A DNA stretch of 64,000 nt from Rhyzopertha dominica (taxonomy: Eukaryota > Arthropoda > Insecta > Coleoptera > Bostrichidae). Positions 24,648-36,605 of this stretch are shown piece after piece (positions within the stretch are counted from its first letter, which is position 1; the number at the start of each line of letters is the position of its first letter). The DNA lies in assembly GCA_025024175.1 (NCBI GenBank), contig QCXZ01000041.1, positions 29,321,786-29,385,785 on the forward strand, in the 5' to 3' direction. The notes under the pieces were generated by a model. The model worked only from the letters and a program-made list of their open reading frames with translations, was not told the origin of the DNA and ran no database searches. Position numbers and translations under genes: made by a program.

Positions 24648-25075
24648 TAGATTGCAACAAAATGAAATTTTGGTTTATACTATTACTGCTACTACTTAAA
24701 TATACACGATAATATTCAATGTTCAGAGCAAAATTATAGTTTAAAGCAATATTTTCAAGTGTTACTGTGTATGTTTGGACGATTTACACGCCTTCGTATT
24801 ATTCAGTAAGTATTACAAACCGAAATTACATTTAATTGCAATCTGTTGTTGAAAGCAATCTAAAATAAATGCTGCATAGTTTATGTTTCTCTTTCATTAT
24901 AACGAGAACATCCAGGGACCCAGCACGTTATCATTTTCTGCTACAACATATAAATTGTAATGATCTACACACGCACTTATTGTAGGTTAATATTTTCAAC
25001 AGTATATTGTAACTAAATGCAATTTTGGTTTGTGATACTTGTCCAGCAAAGCTAAGGAGTATAAGCTACTGAAAC

Positions 25076-26146
25076 ATACACAGCACTGCTAAATATTCTT
25101 TTAAAGCTACAAAATTGAACCCAGCACAAAGCTCTGTTACGCAAGTTATGGCAACTCGTTTTGTTTTGATCCAGGACTTAAACGTACCGCAGAAAAATGG
25201 CCGACACCTACGTCAGTACTAATATAGCGTATATTGCTGTTATGTCTCAATGACAAGCGTTTATAATTTGACAGCACTTATCACCATCGCCAGTTCAGCG
25301 CCAGCCTGATGCGAGCACGAATTCTGACATGACTTTCACATTTCGTAAAGTCACCGCTAGCTGACTACCAATTTTNAAAAAATTACCCTCAAAGTGCCGC
25401 ACATGGATTACCATAACACCCATTTATTTTTACGCAGTTAGGTTGTTGATGGTTCAACAGTTAACGACCTAGAGCAATAAAACTATTCGATTTATTTTAG
25501 CTTATATTGCACGAATACACAGGGCCAAGAATCAACATGCGAGTGAAATAACTTAGAACTTTCCGTAAATATTACACCATGGTACTACAATTTTAATTTT
25601 TAGAAAACTCATAACCCAACTGTTTGACAATATTATTATTAATATCTGCTTGTGCGACTTGGACATTTTTGTATGTCATCTTAAGGGTATATTTTTAATT
25701 TTTATATCGCATTTACTTGTGTTTTAAATATACCAATGCTTATTATTATACCTTCTCTTCAGTCCACCAATTCTCCCATAAGCAAGGAAATTTGTCTTAC
25801 TTTTCAACAGCAATGCGCGTTTACGCATAAATTATAATTTTCTACCTTACAGGAGTAGAAAAAAAAATGTAGATAAAGCACTTTGGCGTAAATTATACTA
25901 AATACACGCTAAAACTAAACAGAAATTATTTTATTTCTAACCTCCCTGTTTCGTTAGCTATTCCATTTGTTGTTAAATTTAATAGTTTTTATCTACAACT
26001 TTTGTTATATGGATGTGTTATAAGCGTATCTGTAGCAACATCATACAATCCATATTACACTAAAGATAATATTGCGCGGTATTTGTCTATTAAACCAGAT
26101 TCGAATGCAATATAGTCCATTATACATGAATTGAATGAATGCTATA
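25076..26146. other. No gene seen
   Basis: A partial match to the dispersed repeat of 5.4 and 22.97 kb lies at about 25.33-25.38 kb. Otherwise nothing is recognised. Confidence 0.5.
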
Positions 26147-26314
26147 TCTACAACTGTATACAGAGTGTCTCATTGCAAATGAAGGGTATTTTTACCGAAA
26201 CATATTTCAAATTGTAATGTTACTATGAATTTCATCAGTAAATATCATTTAAAGAGAATTTCTAAAAATACTCATCATTTTCAATGGGCCACTCTGTGTA
26301 GGTACAGTTGTAGA
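26147..26314. mobile_element. Palindromic MITE, 168 bp
   Basis: The arms start TCTACAACTGTA at both outer ends and continue through CAGAGTG, CATTG and GTATTTTTA in inverted order over about 50 bp each. A similar pair of blocks containing CCATATTACACT lies on either side (about 26,050 and 26,340), as if the element sits inside an older repeat. Confidence 0.7.
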
Positions 26315-28896
26315 TAAAGTATAATATGCAGTTCGTCCATATTACACTCGTATATTAAAACAATTCGCGTGTAATATGGTCTACATTATACACTTATTAT
26401 ACTATTTTAATATCTATATTACAAACATGCATAACATATTTTAGTAAGTTATCATGGTATCCAAACAGTTTTCTTACTCTTTGGGGCATAAAAGACAAAG
26501 CATTCCTGTGCGTTTCGAAGTCTTTCCTTCCATAACTATATCAGGTATATCCCTCATAAGCTGACTTTTTACATGCTATCAAATTCTGAAGTGCATATTT
26601 CACATAAAAAAAATATATTTAGGTACTATAAATAATTATCACTTGCTACTTGCTTCTTTATATATAGTTCACAAACGAGAACTGTGTGTATATCGTGCTA
26701 ATGCAGCACAATAAAATTGACCTGCGATTAAAAAGAACAAGGGTAGCGCATGAAATTGCCCGTCCATTTCCATTTATAGAGAAGAAAGGTAATAAAATCA
26801 CAATTCAGAAAACTACAAAGTGCTTTTGACAGCACGTTTGTCCTGCTTGGTCTGGTCTTGCGACCTTAAATGACATGCCTAAACAAGTTATTGTTGCTTG
26901 AACATTTACCTAGTTAACCTAATTACAACAGGGTAGTATTTTGTTTAGTGAACAAATAATAAAAATAATAATAATAATAATATATAAAACAGTAATATTA
27001 CGTTTGAGGCGTTTTGATCAGTACTGATAATAAACACAATTAAAACGCTAAATATATCTAAATTTGTGTTTATCTACACAATGCTATTTTCTACAGTAAC
27101 TTTCAAAGTACAATATTACATAGTTTACGCGTAAATAATAGCGTAATCGACATGGCATATTCTACGCGCCCATCACTGCTTTTCAAGGCATGGTCACTTA
27201 TACATATCTCTGAAAAGTAGTGCCTAATCTTTTGCTTTAAAATATTTTTTGTTGCCTTTCTGGCCTGCTCCTTGTTTATTAACGCGCACCAGTGGATAAT
27301 AGTAAATCAAACTGACAGGTTTTATCAACACTTAATCAATAATTTTCTTATATTATATGCATTGTCTACGTGAAAACCATTTTGATACAACTGCTAGTTA
27401 TTTCTATCACCTTACCATGCAAGCAAATGTAGGCTCTTTCTATAAAGGGTGCTCAATTTTGATCTTATTACGCATATTGCGTTTATCAGTCTCCCTACAT
27501 CCTTTACAGCATAACTCGCATATTAGCACCCATGCTACATTATAGTAACACCCGTCTACTAATATTCTCTATACATTAATTATTGTATCAGTTTAAATGC
27601 AATGTATGCGATAAAACACGCATACTGATAGGTCGAAAGTAATGCATTTTCTAAAAAAAATTCTGCCATCTGTTGCCGCAAAACATAACATGCGCACTTT
27701 CTTCAGTTTATGCCTGAAATTGACTAGAAAATAGGAGCGCCTACTCGCTGAAATATCGACAAAGCGATGTTTTCTATTATGCATTCGCATGGAAGTATAA
27801 ATCCGTCTACATTTTATGTATCACACGGATTTCGCCTATCTTAGTGGAAGCTATATCTTCCTCATGACAATCCAGAAGGGGAAAGTAGGCGCCTAAAATT
27901 TATCACGTCATCAGATGCTGAAAAACGTTAAATTTCGCGGCGTAAACGCGCACAAAACGATAACACTTTCAAAGTACGTGACAACCCAAGTACAAGATAT
28001 AATTAACAAAAACAGAAACGAGGAATTCGCACGTNNAGCGGTGAGCGGGCGTACTAACAAAGTTTCTGCCAGGGCTGAGTATACGTGAGCTGTCGACCGC
28101 AGCGCCATCGCCGTCCTAGGTGCTAACTTTTACTCGCGCCTCACGGTTTATTAAAATATGAGCGCAACGTGAATTGCAGACGTCGGTATGTTCGTGCACC
28201 TGCAATTATTTCCGGTGATGATCGTAAATTGCGTGAACAACGAGCTTCATTTTTCGTCTCCCGTTTCGCACAGTGAGGGCAGTTTGAGGTTTTCTACTGA
28301 ATTATACATAGACATCTGTAGAAAAACGTTGAAAGCATGCCCATCGGATGTCTACTACGTTATAGAATAGAAATAAAACAGTACTACTGTACGACAGCAT
28401 TGAAATGAGAAAAAAATGATACATTAAATCAGGTATTCTTGCTCTTTTTAATAATTTTTTTTTATGATGCAAAGGGATATGAAATTCAAGTCCAAGTCCT
28501 CGACATTCGGCAAACGAACGCGTCATTGTCAAAAATCAAGACCTCGAAATATTCGACCTTTCTTGTAGTTTTTGTCGATTTTGATCCAGGACTGGTTATT
28601 CCGCAACCACCATATTATTCACAGGTATATGAAATTTGTAACAATTTAAAATCAAAAACCATTATTGTAGAATTAATAGTTCGGAAATAAAACTTTTCAA
28701 AATTTAACCAATTTTTTTAAATATTATAGCAAAATCATCTTCAGTAACATTTAGGTATGCTTTGAAGGCCTAACATATTATTCGAAAGCTCCCAATGGAT
28801 TACTTCAACACTGTACTTGTTACTTGTACCAATTAATAACCATGTGAGTTATGCATGGGAAAAGGAGGAGCCATCAGCATATGAGAATGAGGGGCA
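26315..28896. other. No recognisable gene
   Basis: A short AAT run lies at about 26,960-26,983. Frames of 60-83 codons occur on both strands near 27.4-28.7 kb but show no motif. An NN pair sits at 28,035. Confidence 0.45.
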
Positions 28897-29148
28897 GTGC
28901 GGGGCCTTGTTATCACGAAAGGGCCGACATTNGGCCCTGACTCACCCATCTCAGATGACGTACCAGATGAAGACGAACTAAACGAGGTACTGTGGATGCC
29001 CGTCTTAGAAATTTTGGAAGTCCCTTCTACCATCTGTGAAAATAACGCCTTGAACCAACTAAGTCGATCAAAAGAAGAAGAAAAGTTGAATAAAAAACAA
29101 ATGCATCGTCCAATCCTATACTGTACAATCCAGTGTAGATGTAATTAA
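28897..29148 (+). other. 83-codon ORF, not recognised
   Basis: This frame is rich in Asp, Glu and Pro at its start (SDDVPDEDELNEVLW) and Lys-rich later. The opposite strand is also open and Ser-rich, so one may be the shadow of the other. I do not recognise a family. An acidic low-complexity transposon protein piece is possible. Confidence 0.2.
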
Positions 29149-29416
29149 AAAAATTTAGAGAAACTGGATAGGCAAGAGATATTCCAAGTTAGCATTATGT
29201 ATAAGGTATAACTCATCTACCCCAACCATACAGCTTCCATTTGACAACAGTATTAGTCAATCGCTGTTGACCCACATTAAAAAACATCATTAAAAACCCT
29301 ACAAAGTACACCTTTACTCTGAGCTAAATGAGGATGATCCTAACAGAAAAAGTGTAAATACAAGTTTTGTAAACATTTTAAGTTCTGAGCTAAGCCACTT
29401 TACGCCTAAATGGGTG

Positions 29417-29797
29417 TACAGGGTTTCTATAAATGATTCGTGCAACCCGGACGGCGTTGACTTCTGAATTCTTTGTGCCGCCTTTTTTAACTGCTGCCAA
29501 GCTACAATATGCACGGCGATAGTGTTTGAAGGTTGCAGATCAATGTCACACCACAGCTCCGAAATGTGAGCTTTCTGCAACCTTAAAGTTAATTATTCCA
29601 CAAAACACTACAGAATATGTTGAAAATACACACTCCCAGACGTNTTCNCCTATTAGAATATATCAAATATATGAAATAATTCAAAAGTCGACAGATGACA
29701 AGAAGTATACGTCACTTTCCTGAGAGGCGGCAAATTGATTTAATTGATAATTTCTATAAGTGCCCTAGATGCATGAATTATTTATAGAAACCCTGTA
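29417..29797. mobile_element. Mariner-like MITE with 28-bp ends
   Basis: The ends match at 26 of 28 positions, starting TACAGGGTTTCTATAAAT. Each begins with TA, consistent with a TA target duplication around a CAGGG terminus. The interior of about 325 bp is non-coding, with two N bases. It lies 128 bp before a mariner-type transposase pseudogene and might have been mobilised by that family. Confidence 0.7.
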
Positions 29798-29924
29798 TAA
29801 ACAAACTTTGCTAAAGGGTTTTTCAATATGGGTGAGTCGATGTTGACAGGCTGTTCGGCCATATAGTTTTAGCAGTATCTGTCAAATTTGTTGTTTATTA
29901 TTAAGTCACTAATGTAAAATCACC

Positions 29925-30765
29925 ATGTCAAGTTACATGACTGAGCAGCAAGTCGTAATGACAAGCTTTGTTATCAATCAATGCGCCCATTTTACGGCAG
30001 ATGCGGTGGGCCGACAAAATCGACTCCAACGTTTGGTGGCCAAATTCGAGACGACCGTACCTGTAGGTACGTGCATGGAACGCCAGATCGGCCGATATTA
30101 TCGCCGCTGTTCATGAATGTGTGCAGAAGAACCCTAGGCAATCAATTCCTCGCCATGCACAAGAACTCTATCTTTCGCAACTTCAACTTGGTGGATTTTG
30201 CGCCTTGACTTGATCCTGCACCCATACAAGATCCAACTGGCCCAGGAGCAAAAAACTAATGATCATAGACGACGCCGTTTGGACTGGACTTCGGCACATT
30301 TGGAATAGGACCCCAACTTTGGCCGAAAAATCATTTTTAGCGACGAGGAGCATTTTTCGATTAATGGCTTCGTTAACAAACAAAATTGCTCCATGTACTT
30401 TTTCGAAACCAAAGCTGGTGAAGCCATTGCCGTCACCAGCGAACACTACAGGTCAATGGTAACTAATTTCTTTTGGCCCAAATTGAACTTTATGAACGTG
30501 GGCGACATGTGGTTCCAGTAGGAAGGCGCTACGTGCAACACAGCGAAAGCAACGGTGGACATTCAGCATAAACGGTTTGAGAGTATGGTTATCTCTGCCA
30601 GGGGTGACCTGTATTACCCATCCAGATGTTATGATTTGAACCCACCAGACTTTTCTTGTGGTGTTTTCTAATATATCAGGTTTATGCTAACAAGTTGTAA
30701 TTGACCGTTGCCCTCAAGGTCAGCATGAGCCAGGCCATTGTTCAAATTCAGCTGGATCTGCCGAA
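29925..30765 (+). pseudogene. Mariner-type transposase pseudogene
   Basis: Across three frames the plus strand keeps family blocks in order: an N-terminal MTEQQ start, AAVHECVQKNPRQSIPRHAQ (DNA-binding region), LHPYKIQLAQEQK, and DPNFGRKIIFSDEEHFSING, which contains the first catalytic Asp of the DDE/D triad. KAGEAIAVTSEHYRSMVTNF and MWFQ-EGATCNTAKATV follow; that is the second catalytic block, where a stop replaces the residue just before a Glu in the usual Asp position. CYDLNPPDF at the end is the third block. A segment of about 40 residues is missing after NKQN. Stops and frameshifts make it non-functional. Its 3' end is replaced by a LINE at about 30,765. Confidence 0.8.
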
Positions 30766-31719
30766 GATATAAACAGCGATCTTAATAAAATTGAAAGATT
30801 TTCTAATGACAATAATTTACAGTTAAGTCCACAAAAGTGTTCTGTTATCTGCTTCTGTCATAAAAGGTACAGGACTATTGTGAAGGCAGACCTGAAGTTA
30901 TATATTTCTGGCAAAAAGTTAGAAATCATCGATCAGGTAAAGAACTTAGGACTGATTATTGATGAACAGTTGAGATTTAAACATGTGAACATGTTAATCA
31001 AAAATGTTACTGCTCCTTAAAACTGCTATATAGTATCATAAATATTATAAACTTCAAGCTGAATAAAAAACTTTGGGAGAATCTAGTATTACCAATAATG
31101 AATTATTGTAATATCGTGTATTATAGTTGCTTAGACAAATACACCAGGGATCGCATGCAAAAAATTCATTCATTCATTCAATTTTGTGTATCATATTAGG
31201 AAATATGATCGAGTATCTTGCTAGATTAAATGAACTGGAGTGGTTGGTAGTTCAAGATATTTTCCAATATAACCGAATAACGTGTGTCCCTAATGTGATG
31301 CTTACCTCCTCTCCACCCCGCCTACGTAACAAACTGTTTTATAGACATGATCTCCATAACATAAATGTACTCCACGTTAATAGTCTTTCATTACCTCCCC
31401 ATCGGTTGGCCACGTTTCGCAAATCTTTTTCATACAATTCAGTCATTGCGTACAATTATGTTCCTGGCGCGATTAGACGATTGTCTTCAAATGTTTTTCG
31501 TAAGGAAATAAAAAATATTTTTTTGTCAACGCAGTAAAGCAAACCTGACTGTTTTGCTTGTTTGATTGTATTATTTATTGTATTGATTATGAATGTGCAT
31601 GTACTATTTCTTGCTGCTAAAGGTTAAGTTGAATTGCTAAAGCTAGACTTTGCCTTAATAGGAATCAATATGCAAGGATGTATGTTATTCCTAAATAAAA
31701 CCTTATTATCATTATTATC
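30766..31719 (+). pseudogene. LINE reverse transcriptase C-terminus and 3' end
   Basis: From the junction the plus strand reads EDINSDLNKIERFSNDNNL with LSPQKCSVICF, then VKNLGLIIDEQLRFK. These are the palm-to-thumb region of a jockey/CR1-like reverse transcriptase, just after the catalytic box, which is missing. A frameshift leads to LPIMNYCNIVYYSCLDKYTR, and another to the 342-bp frame ending in NVFRKEIKNIFLSTQ. The C-terminal SSPPRLRNKLFYRHDLH block is well preserved. The 3' end has AATAAAACC and a short TTATTATC-type tail at 31,719. It is 5'-truncated and inserted at the end of the mariner copy. Confidence 0.8.
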
Positions 31720-33188
31720 TATGCGACAGTCATTGATAATGGACTTCTCGGTTCCATGCCGTCGTGAGAAGCCGCAGCAACACGGACCTTTCAAATAATA
31801 AAAATAATTTTAAGGTTAAATGCTACCTCGTCTATACGGGTTGATAAATTTTGTGGAATGAGTTACAGCGCCATCTGTGAATGTTGTATGTGAACTACAT
31901 TAATGAATCGACCAGCAGGTGTAGCCGATAAATCAGAAACTCCGAGTCATACAAATGTCATTTATTTTGACGTTTATTACTTGTCTTAATTTTAAAACCT
32001 GACATCTACTTTGCCCACTATTTTACAGGAAATTAAGAAAACAATCTTTTTAATTTATGTAAGCATGTCTAACTTAACTTTTTTATATTGTTGACTTTGT
32101 ACGCAAAAGTGTAAGTCAGAAAGGTTTACTTTAAATAACAACTAATAGGGTTGTTTTCTTCGTTTCAAGAAAAATAGTGGCAAAGGAAATGCGAGGTTTT
32201 AAAAAATTATTTGAATTGTAAATGTAATTACCAAAAATAAGATTCAAAAACAATGTTTATCTTGCACCATTGTTTATTATTTATAGTGTGGGAACTACTC
32301 TTCTATTTAGTTTATTTTGCTCTGGCGTTTAAAAGCAATTAGCTAGAAAGTATTCTCCACATACCACAAATGATGCTCGAATAGACATAAGGCTGCGAGA
32401 CTGCACGTCAAATTGTTTGTCCGTTTTACCTGTTCTTCACACATGGCATCTTCTCTTGGGAAGTGGTGAAATGTGATTTTAACATTTTTCAAGGTACAAA
32501 ATTAAAGCAAATGTCTTACCTTCTTCGTATTCAACTTCAATGTCACAATATACTACATGCCTGTAACTTTAAACATAAAAATGCCACCAAAAAGGTTAAC
32601 AGGTTGCAAAATAATAATAACTATAACATATTAAAATATCGTATAAGTAGGTACGTTGAGAACTTGTGACAATTTTTTGCTAGATATCAAAGCTTGACAT
32701 CAACTTGATTTGAACATACCTTGATTTAAACGCAATCCCGCGTGCCTGCGTTAGCCGTGCTTCACACACACAGCACAGTGTGCTATCTATGAATGTTGTA
32801 TCCATAGCTGTATCGTGTATGTGGTTGCAGCAATAGCGTTTACGGTTATCTAATATGAGAGTGTCCACTACCTGATCCACACATACGGAAAAAGATAAAC
32901 TCACAATAAATACTGGCATTCTGGCATTGTCAATTTAATGGCAATGTCAATTATCCAGCATAATTGTTTCTTTGTATTATGGATTAATTTTTGTTTGCTT
33001 CGCTTCTTTTGTTAGAGAATACATAACGCGTGGCTGTAGTATTCTTTAAAGATTTTATGCATTTGTTGTACTCTTTTTGAATGCAGCATTCATTCCCAGA
33101 ATCACTACACTACATCGCTTCCAGCTCAAGCAATCCCCTACCACCTTTTGCTCTATTTTATGTACAACATTATTATTATTATTATTAC

Positions 33189-33233
<45 letters not shown>

Positions 33234-34186
33234 CTAATAATTAGGGTACAAATGTATCATATGAATTAACATAGCTAAGGTGTTTCCTATATTAAAAAAA
33301 CGGTTACATACAAACAAGCTTTGGAATATAAAAGCTGCTACTGAAACCGAGTGTATTCAACTGTAAAATGATAGCCTTACTTTATCGATATAAATTTATT
33401 ATCCTAAATACCTCTTTGTGCCCGGTTAGCTTTAACATGGTGTTATTAATCGACTCATTTAGCAATTATCGCTTACTTAATTAAAATACAAGCACTTAAT
33501 TTATAAATTCCTCCGTAGAAAGTGTAACTGGGAGAACAAACAATTACATTAAGGCGTCTTCTGAGTCAAAGTTGCCTGCCCGAAACTCGTCGCTGGGGCC
33601 TTAGCAGAGTGCTCGGAGATTAAAACTTTCCGCTCGGTAGACCGGGGGGAACAGCGTTCAAAACGTAGCTACCTCACGTTCTGAATATTAACATATTTAC
33701 AAACAGATTATTGCACAACGCGTGTGTTGAAATTTTATAAAAGCGAATGCCTGCAAAAGATTTTGTGTCTTTCAGGGAAAAATAAGCGAGTCACAAGGGT
33801 CTAGCAAACCACAGCCCACGGCTCCTTTAAGGGAGGGTTCCGCTCGACCAACCTCAAATTTATGTTACGGTAGGCATAATTTGCCAGGTCATTGAGCTAT
33901 TTTAGGGAGTTTTGGAGTCACTCGAACTCCGTACACGTAAGATTTTCTTTGAGTTTGTTTACGAGTTCGGCCCAGCACGGGACTATTATTTTATATTTAG
34001 GCTGTAGGATCACGATGCCGTTATTAACGGAAATTTACGATTGCAACGGGCAAGGAGGTGAACTTTATGTGCAATGTAGATAAATTAACGCGGTGCAATG
34101 ATGGTTGTTCTATATTTACTTCATTGTTAAGTACGCAAATTCCTTTATACGCAACGGATGGTCAGCTGTTGTCACTAAACTATAAT
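31720..34186. other. No recognisable gene
   Basis: Besides the TTA microsatellite at 33.2 kb nothing is identified. A G+C-richer block at about 33.54-33.87 kb has no coding motif. Confidence 0.45.
33169..33233. repeat. (TTA)n microsatellite
   Basis: About 21 nearly perfect TTA units. The translated poly-Tyr frame across it is an artefact of the repeat. No LINE body was found next to it. Confidence 0.9.
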
Positions 34187-34300
34187 AATGCAAGCGATCG
34201 ATGTTAAAATTACTTCACAATTACTACACAATTACAATTACTATGGGTAAATTCTAATTAATTACAATTACAATTACACGCATTTAATGTAATTTCTATT
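34187..34300 (-). repeat. AATTAC-rich subterminal repeats of a hAT-like element
   Basis: At least eight copies of AATTAC occur in about 110 bp, some in tandem. Repeated short motifs next to the ends are usual in hAT transposons, and a hAT transposase C-terminus lies at 34,558-34,690 on the minus strand. They probably belong to the same old insertion. Confidence 0.5.
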
Positions 34301-34557
34301 AATCAATTAGATCTACTCTTTGGGTAGAATAAGGTAGAAGATTGGAAAAAGTTTTAAAACAATAATATGCTACTGTATCCTCTCTCATACCTGGTTGTTT
34401 TAACAATAAAACGTTGTAATTCTTATTACATAAAACGAAACTCAAAAACTTACATCCACTCAAGTCAGGACTAATTATTCTAATTACTTTTATGTGCAAA
34501 CATACAACTCTAACTAGTAACTAATAGTCTAACTTATATTAGTTATTAATTTCATTA

Positions 34558-34690
34558 ATATAGATTAGAAACCACCTTTATGTCTTAATAACAATAATTT
34601 TGCAAATTGTCCATCTGACCAACTGTTTCGTCTAGTTTTCAAAATTAGACCACACGAATTAAACATTCGCTCCTCGTCAAGTTATTCTGT
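34558..34690 (-). pseudogene. hAT transposase C-terminal (dimerisation) fragment
   Basis: The minus strand reads LDEERMFNSCGLILKTRRN and then SWSDGQFAKLLLLR before a stop. This matches the conserved hAT dimerisation tail (SxERLFSxAGxI...RRxxLxxxxFExLLFLR). Nothing of the upstream catalytic domain is recognisable beyond 34,690. It is a short relic whose 3' side leads to the AATTAC repeats. Confidence 0.7.
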
Positions 34691-35099
34691 GGTAAAGAAC
34701 AAGTAGATTAAAATCTAAAAGGTGTGAAAAGCATTTTTAATATTTTTATAACTGAATCCCAAATCTCAGCACAAAAGTTGAAATTTTCAATTTTCTTCAC
34801 TACTTTCTGATTAATTAACAAATAGGTCAACGAGGAGAAAAGCGCGCGTGTAGTGTAGTTTTTTGACTCGAGCAAACATTTTTGGATTTCGCGTATTATT
34901 TATCGATTCTGTTTGTAATTTAGGAGACAGTGAATTGTAATATTGTTTCTGCAGTCTACAATAGTGAGTATGTGAAAGATTCATTACTATTTCAAGATCA
35001 TTTTGACCAAATCACGCATTGTTTATGTTGTTTCAAAGCCGCTTGACGCCATTATTTTTATTTATGGTTCCGTTGGGGTATAATCGGGTACTCATGTAT

Positions 35100-35590
35100 G
35101 GGGAGTACCAGGTAGTACCCGGTAGTGCCCCACAGTCTAGACAAGCTCCTTTCTCAGCATATACCGTTTCTCCGAAGGATATTAAGCCAGTGCCACAAGA
35201 AAAAGAGTGAGAGGATAAAAAAATGCTAAAAGAAGGGGAAAAAACGACAATTTTGACATCCTCGCCGTATAAATCAGTATTGGAGTCAGCTCAATCTTCA
35301 AAAGAGCAAGGTAAAAAAAAGCTTTTTGTCACTCCAAATAAGAGGGCTCCAAAGAAACGCAAGAGGAATGATAAAAACCAAAACCCAAAAACAACGTAAT
35401 ATTTTAGATCCGGATAGTGATTCGTCTTTAAAAGAAGACGATGAAGCGTGCATTTTTTGCAACGAACTGTATTGTCGGTCTACAAATGAGGGGTGGGTAA
35501 GGTGTCAAATGCTTGCGTTGGGCCCATGAGCAATGTAGTAATGCTGACGAAGAAGATGATATTTTTATTTGTGATTTTTGTCTGTAATTT
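35100..35590 (+). pseudogene. Pogo/Tigger-type transposase tail with C-terminal zinc finger
   Basis: The plus strand reads PFSAYTVSPKDIKPVP, then a basic stretch with ILTSSPYKSVLE and KRAPKKRKRND. These resemble the C-terminal tail of insect pogo-like DDE transposases. A second frame continues with an acidic SDSSLKEDDEACIFCNELYC. After a frameshift near 35,510, CLRWAHEQC and FICDFCL complete a PHD-like pattern (C-x2-C, W-x2-C, W-x-H-x2-C, C-x2-C). One stop (35,208) and two frameshifts are present. The DDE catalytic core upstream is absent. The finger presumably bound DNA or chromatin in the intact protein, which is an inference. Confidence 0.65.
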
Positions 35591-35676
35591 GATTTTTCAC
35601 TGTTAAGTACTAATATTTTTCTACCCTAAATATTTATAAGGTTAAAACAAACTTGTAGTTTTATTGCTATTTCAAA

Positions 35677-35722
35677 GGGGCAGAATCGGGTATAGAAAGA
35701 ATTTAACACCCGATTTTGCCCC
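35677..35722. repeat. Hairpin of GGGGCAnAATCGGG arms
   Basis: GGGGCAGAATCGGG and CCCGATTTTGCCCC are inverted copies separated by 18 bp. A related GGGGTATAATCGGG lies at about 35,070. They flank the pogo-like coding tail, so they may be its terminal or subterminal repeats. Confidence 0.6.
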
Positions 35723-36605
35723 ATAGAGTGGGGTAAAACGGCGCAAGTACCAATTTGGAAATAAAATATTGTTATCCCGTTGTAGTAGCTTATATCAGTA
35801 AAATAGCTTAGTTTACTTTGCGGCAATCACAGTACTTATTTTAAGCGAATTTTGGCTGCTAGAAATTATTTTCTGTACTATAATAGCTTAGGGACCCGTT
35901 TTTTCCCTTCTCTCCCCTATATGGAATACAGCGATTCCGGTACTACCTCCTTGGCATTGCTTTGAGCAGATGTGCACAGTCACGACCACTTCTGATGATA
36001 TTAGCTACCCGCCCGAAATAGTACACTACACTCTTGTTTAACGATTTATTAATTGCTTACTTCGCTAATACAACGCACACGTCTCTGTCATCTGCCTTCC
36101 ACCCGATGACGCATTCACCGGGCGCATTACGTGAGCGATTCAAGGACGCTCCATGATGATCTTCGAACTCAAGGCGGCGCGATGGTATCATATCGTCTCC
36201 ACGTACAAAATGTCGAGAACGAGAACTACGCTGAAAAAGTCATACAAGGCTATCGTTATTATGTATGTCATTTATGTGCAATATTTTTATTTAGTAGTTA
36301 TTTCTCTTGTGTTGGTCTAGTCTCCCCCTTTATTTACTTTGTTAATTGTCTAGATTTTATCCATGTCTCTTATTCCTTTACAACTTAATTCTACAAATAT
36401 TTCACAGCGATATAGAACCGTTATTACTGATCAGTGTAGTTCCACCATTAAAACCATTGTTTGTTTTTCAAGAAGAAACAATTAAGGTCCCCGACCTGAC
36501 TTGACCTAACCTAGCCTTTTGAGTATTTATTATGCAATATACGATACTTGAGTAAATTCAGTACTAGCCTGTTCTGCCACCACTCAACTTGTATATTCAT
36601 AGTTA
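35723..36605. other. No recognisable gene
   Basis: Short frames only. A CCTAACCTAG stretch near 36.5 kb is too short to call a telomeric repeat. Confidence 0.45.

Larger units (their letters stand above)
23940..25075. repeat. Cluster of direct and inverted repeat copies
   Basis: The motif ACAAACCGAAATTACATTTA occurs at about 23,975 and 24,810 in the same orientation. Related inverted versions (containing TTTTGGTTT) lie at about 24,665 and 25,030. Longer matches surround them: a GGGACCCA-linked block at 24,050-24,095 is inverted at 24,905-24,955. The cluster flanks the nested TIR elements at 24.1-24.65 kb and resembles repeated insertion or rearrangement of one small element. Confidence 0.65.

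Noticed and set aside
33081..33269. Open frame with a poly-Tyr run
   Set aside because: It is a translation of the (TTA)n microsatellite and has no other protein-like feature.
36480..36510. CCTAACCTAG as a telomeric repeat
   Set aside because: Fewer than three units, too short to separate from chance.
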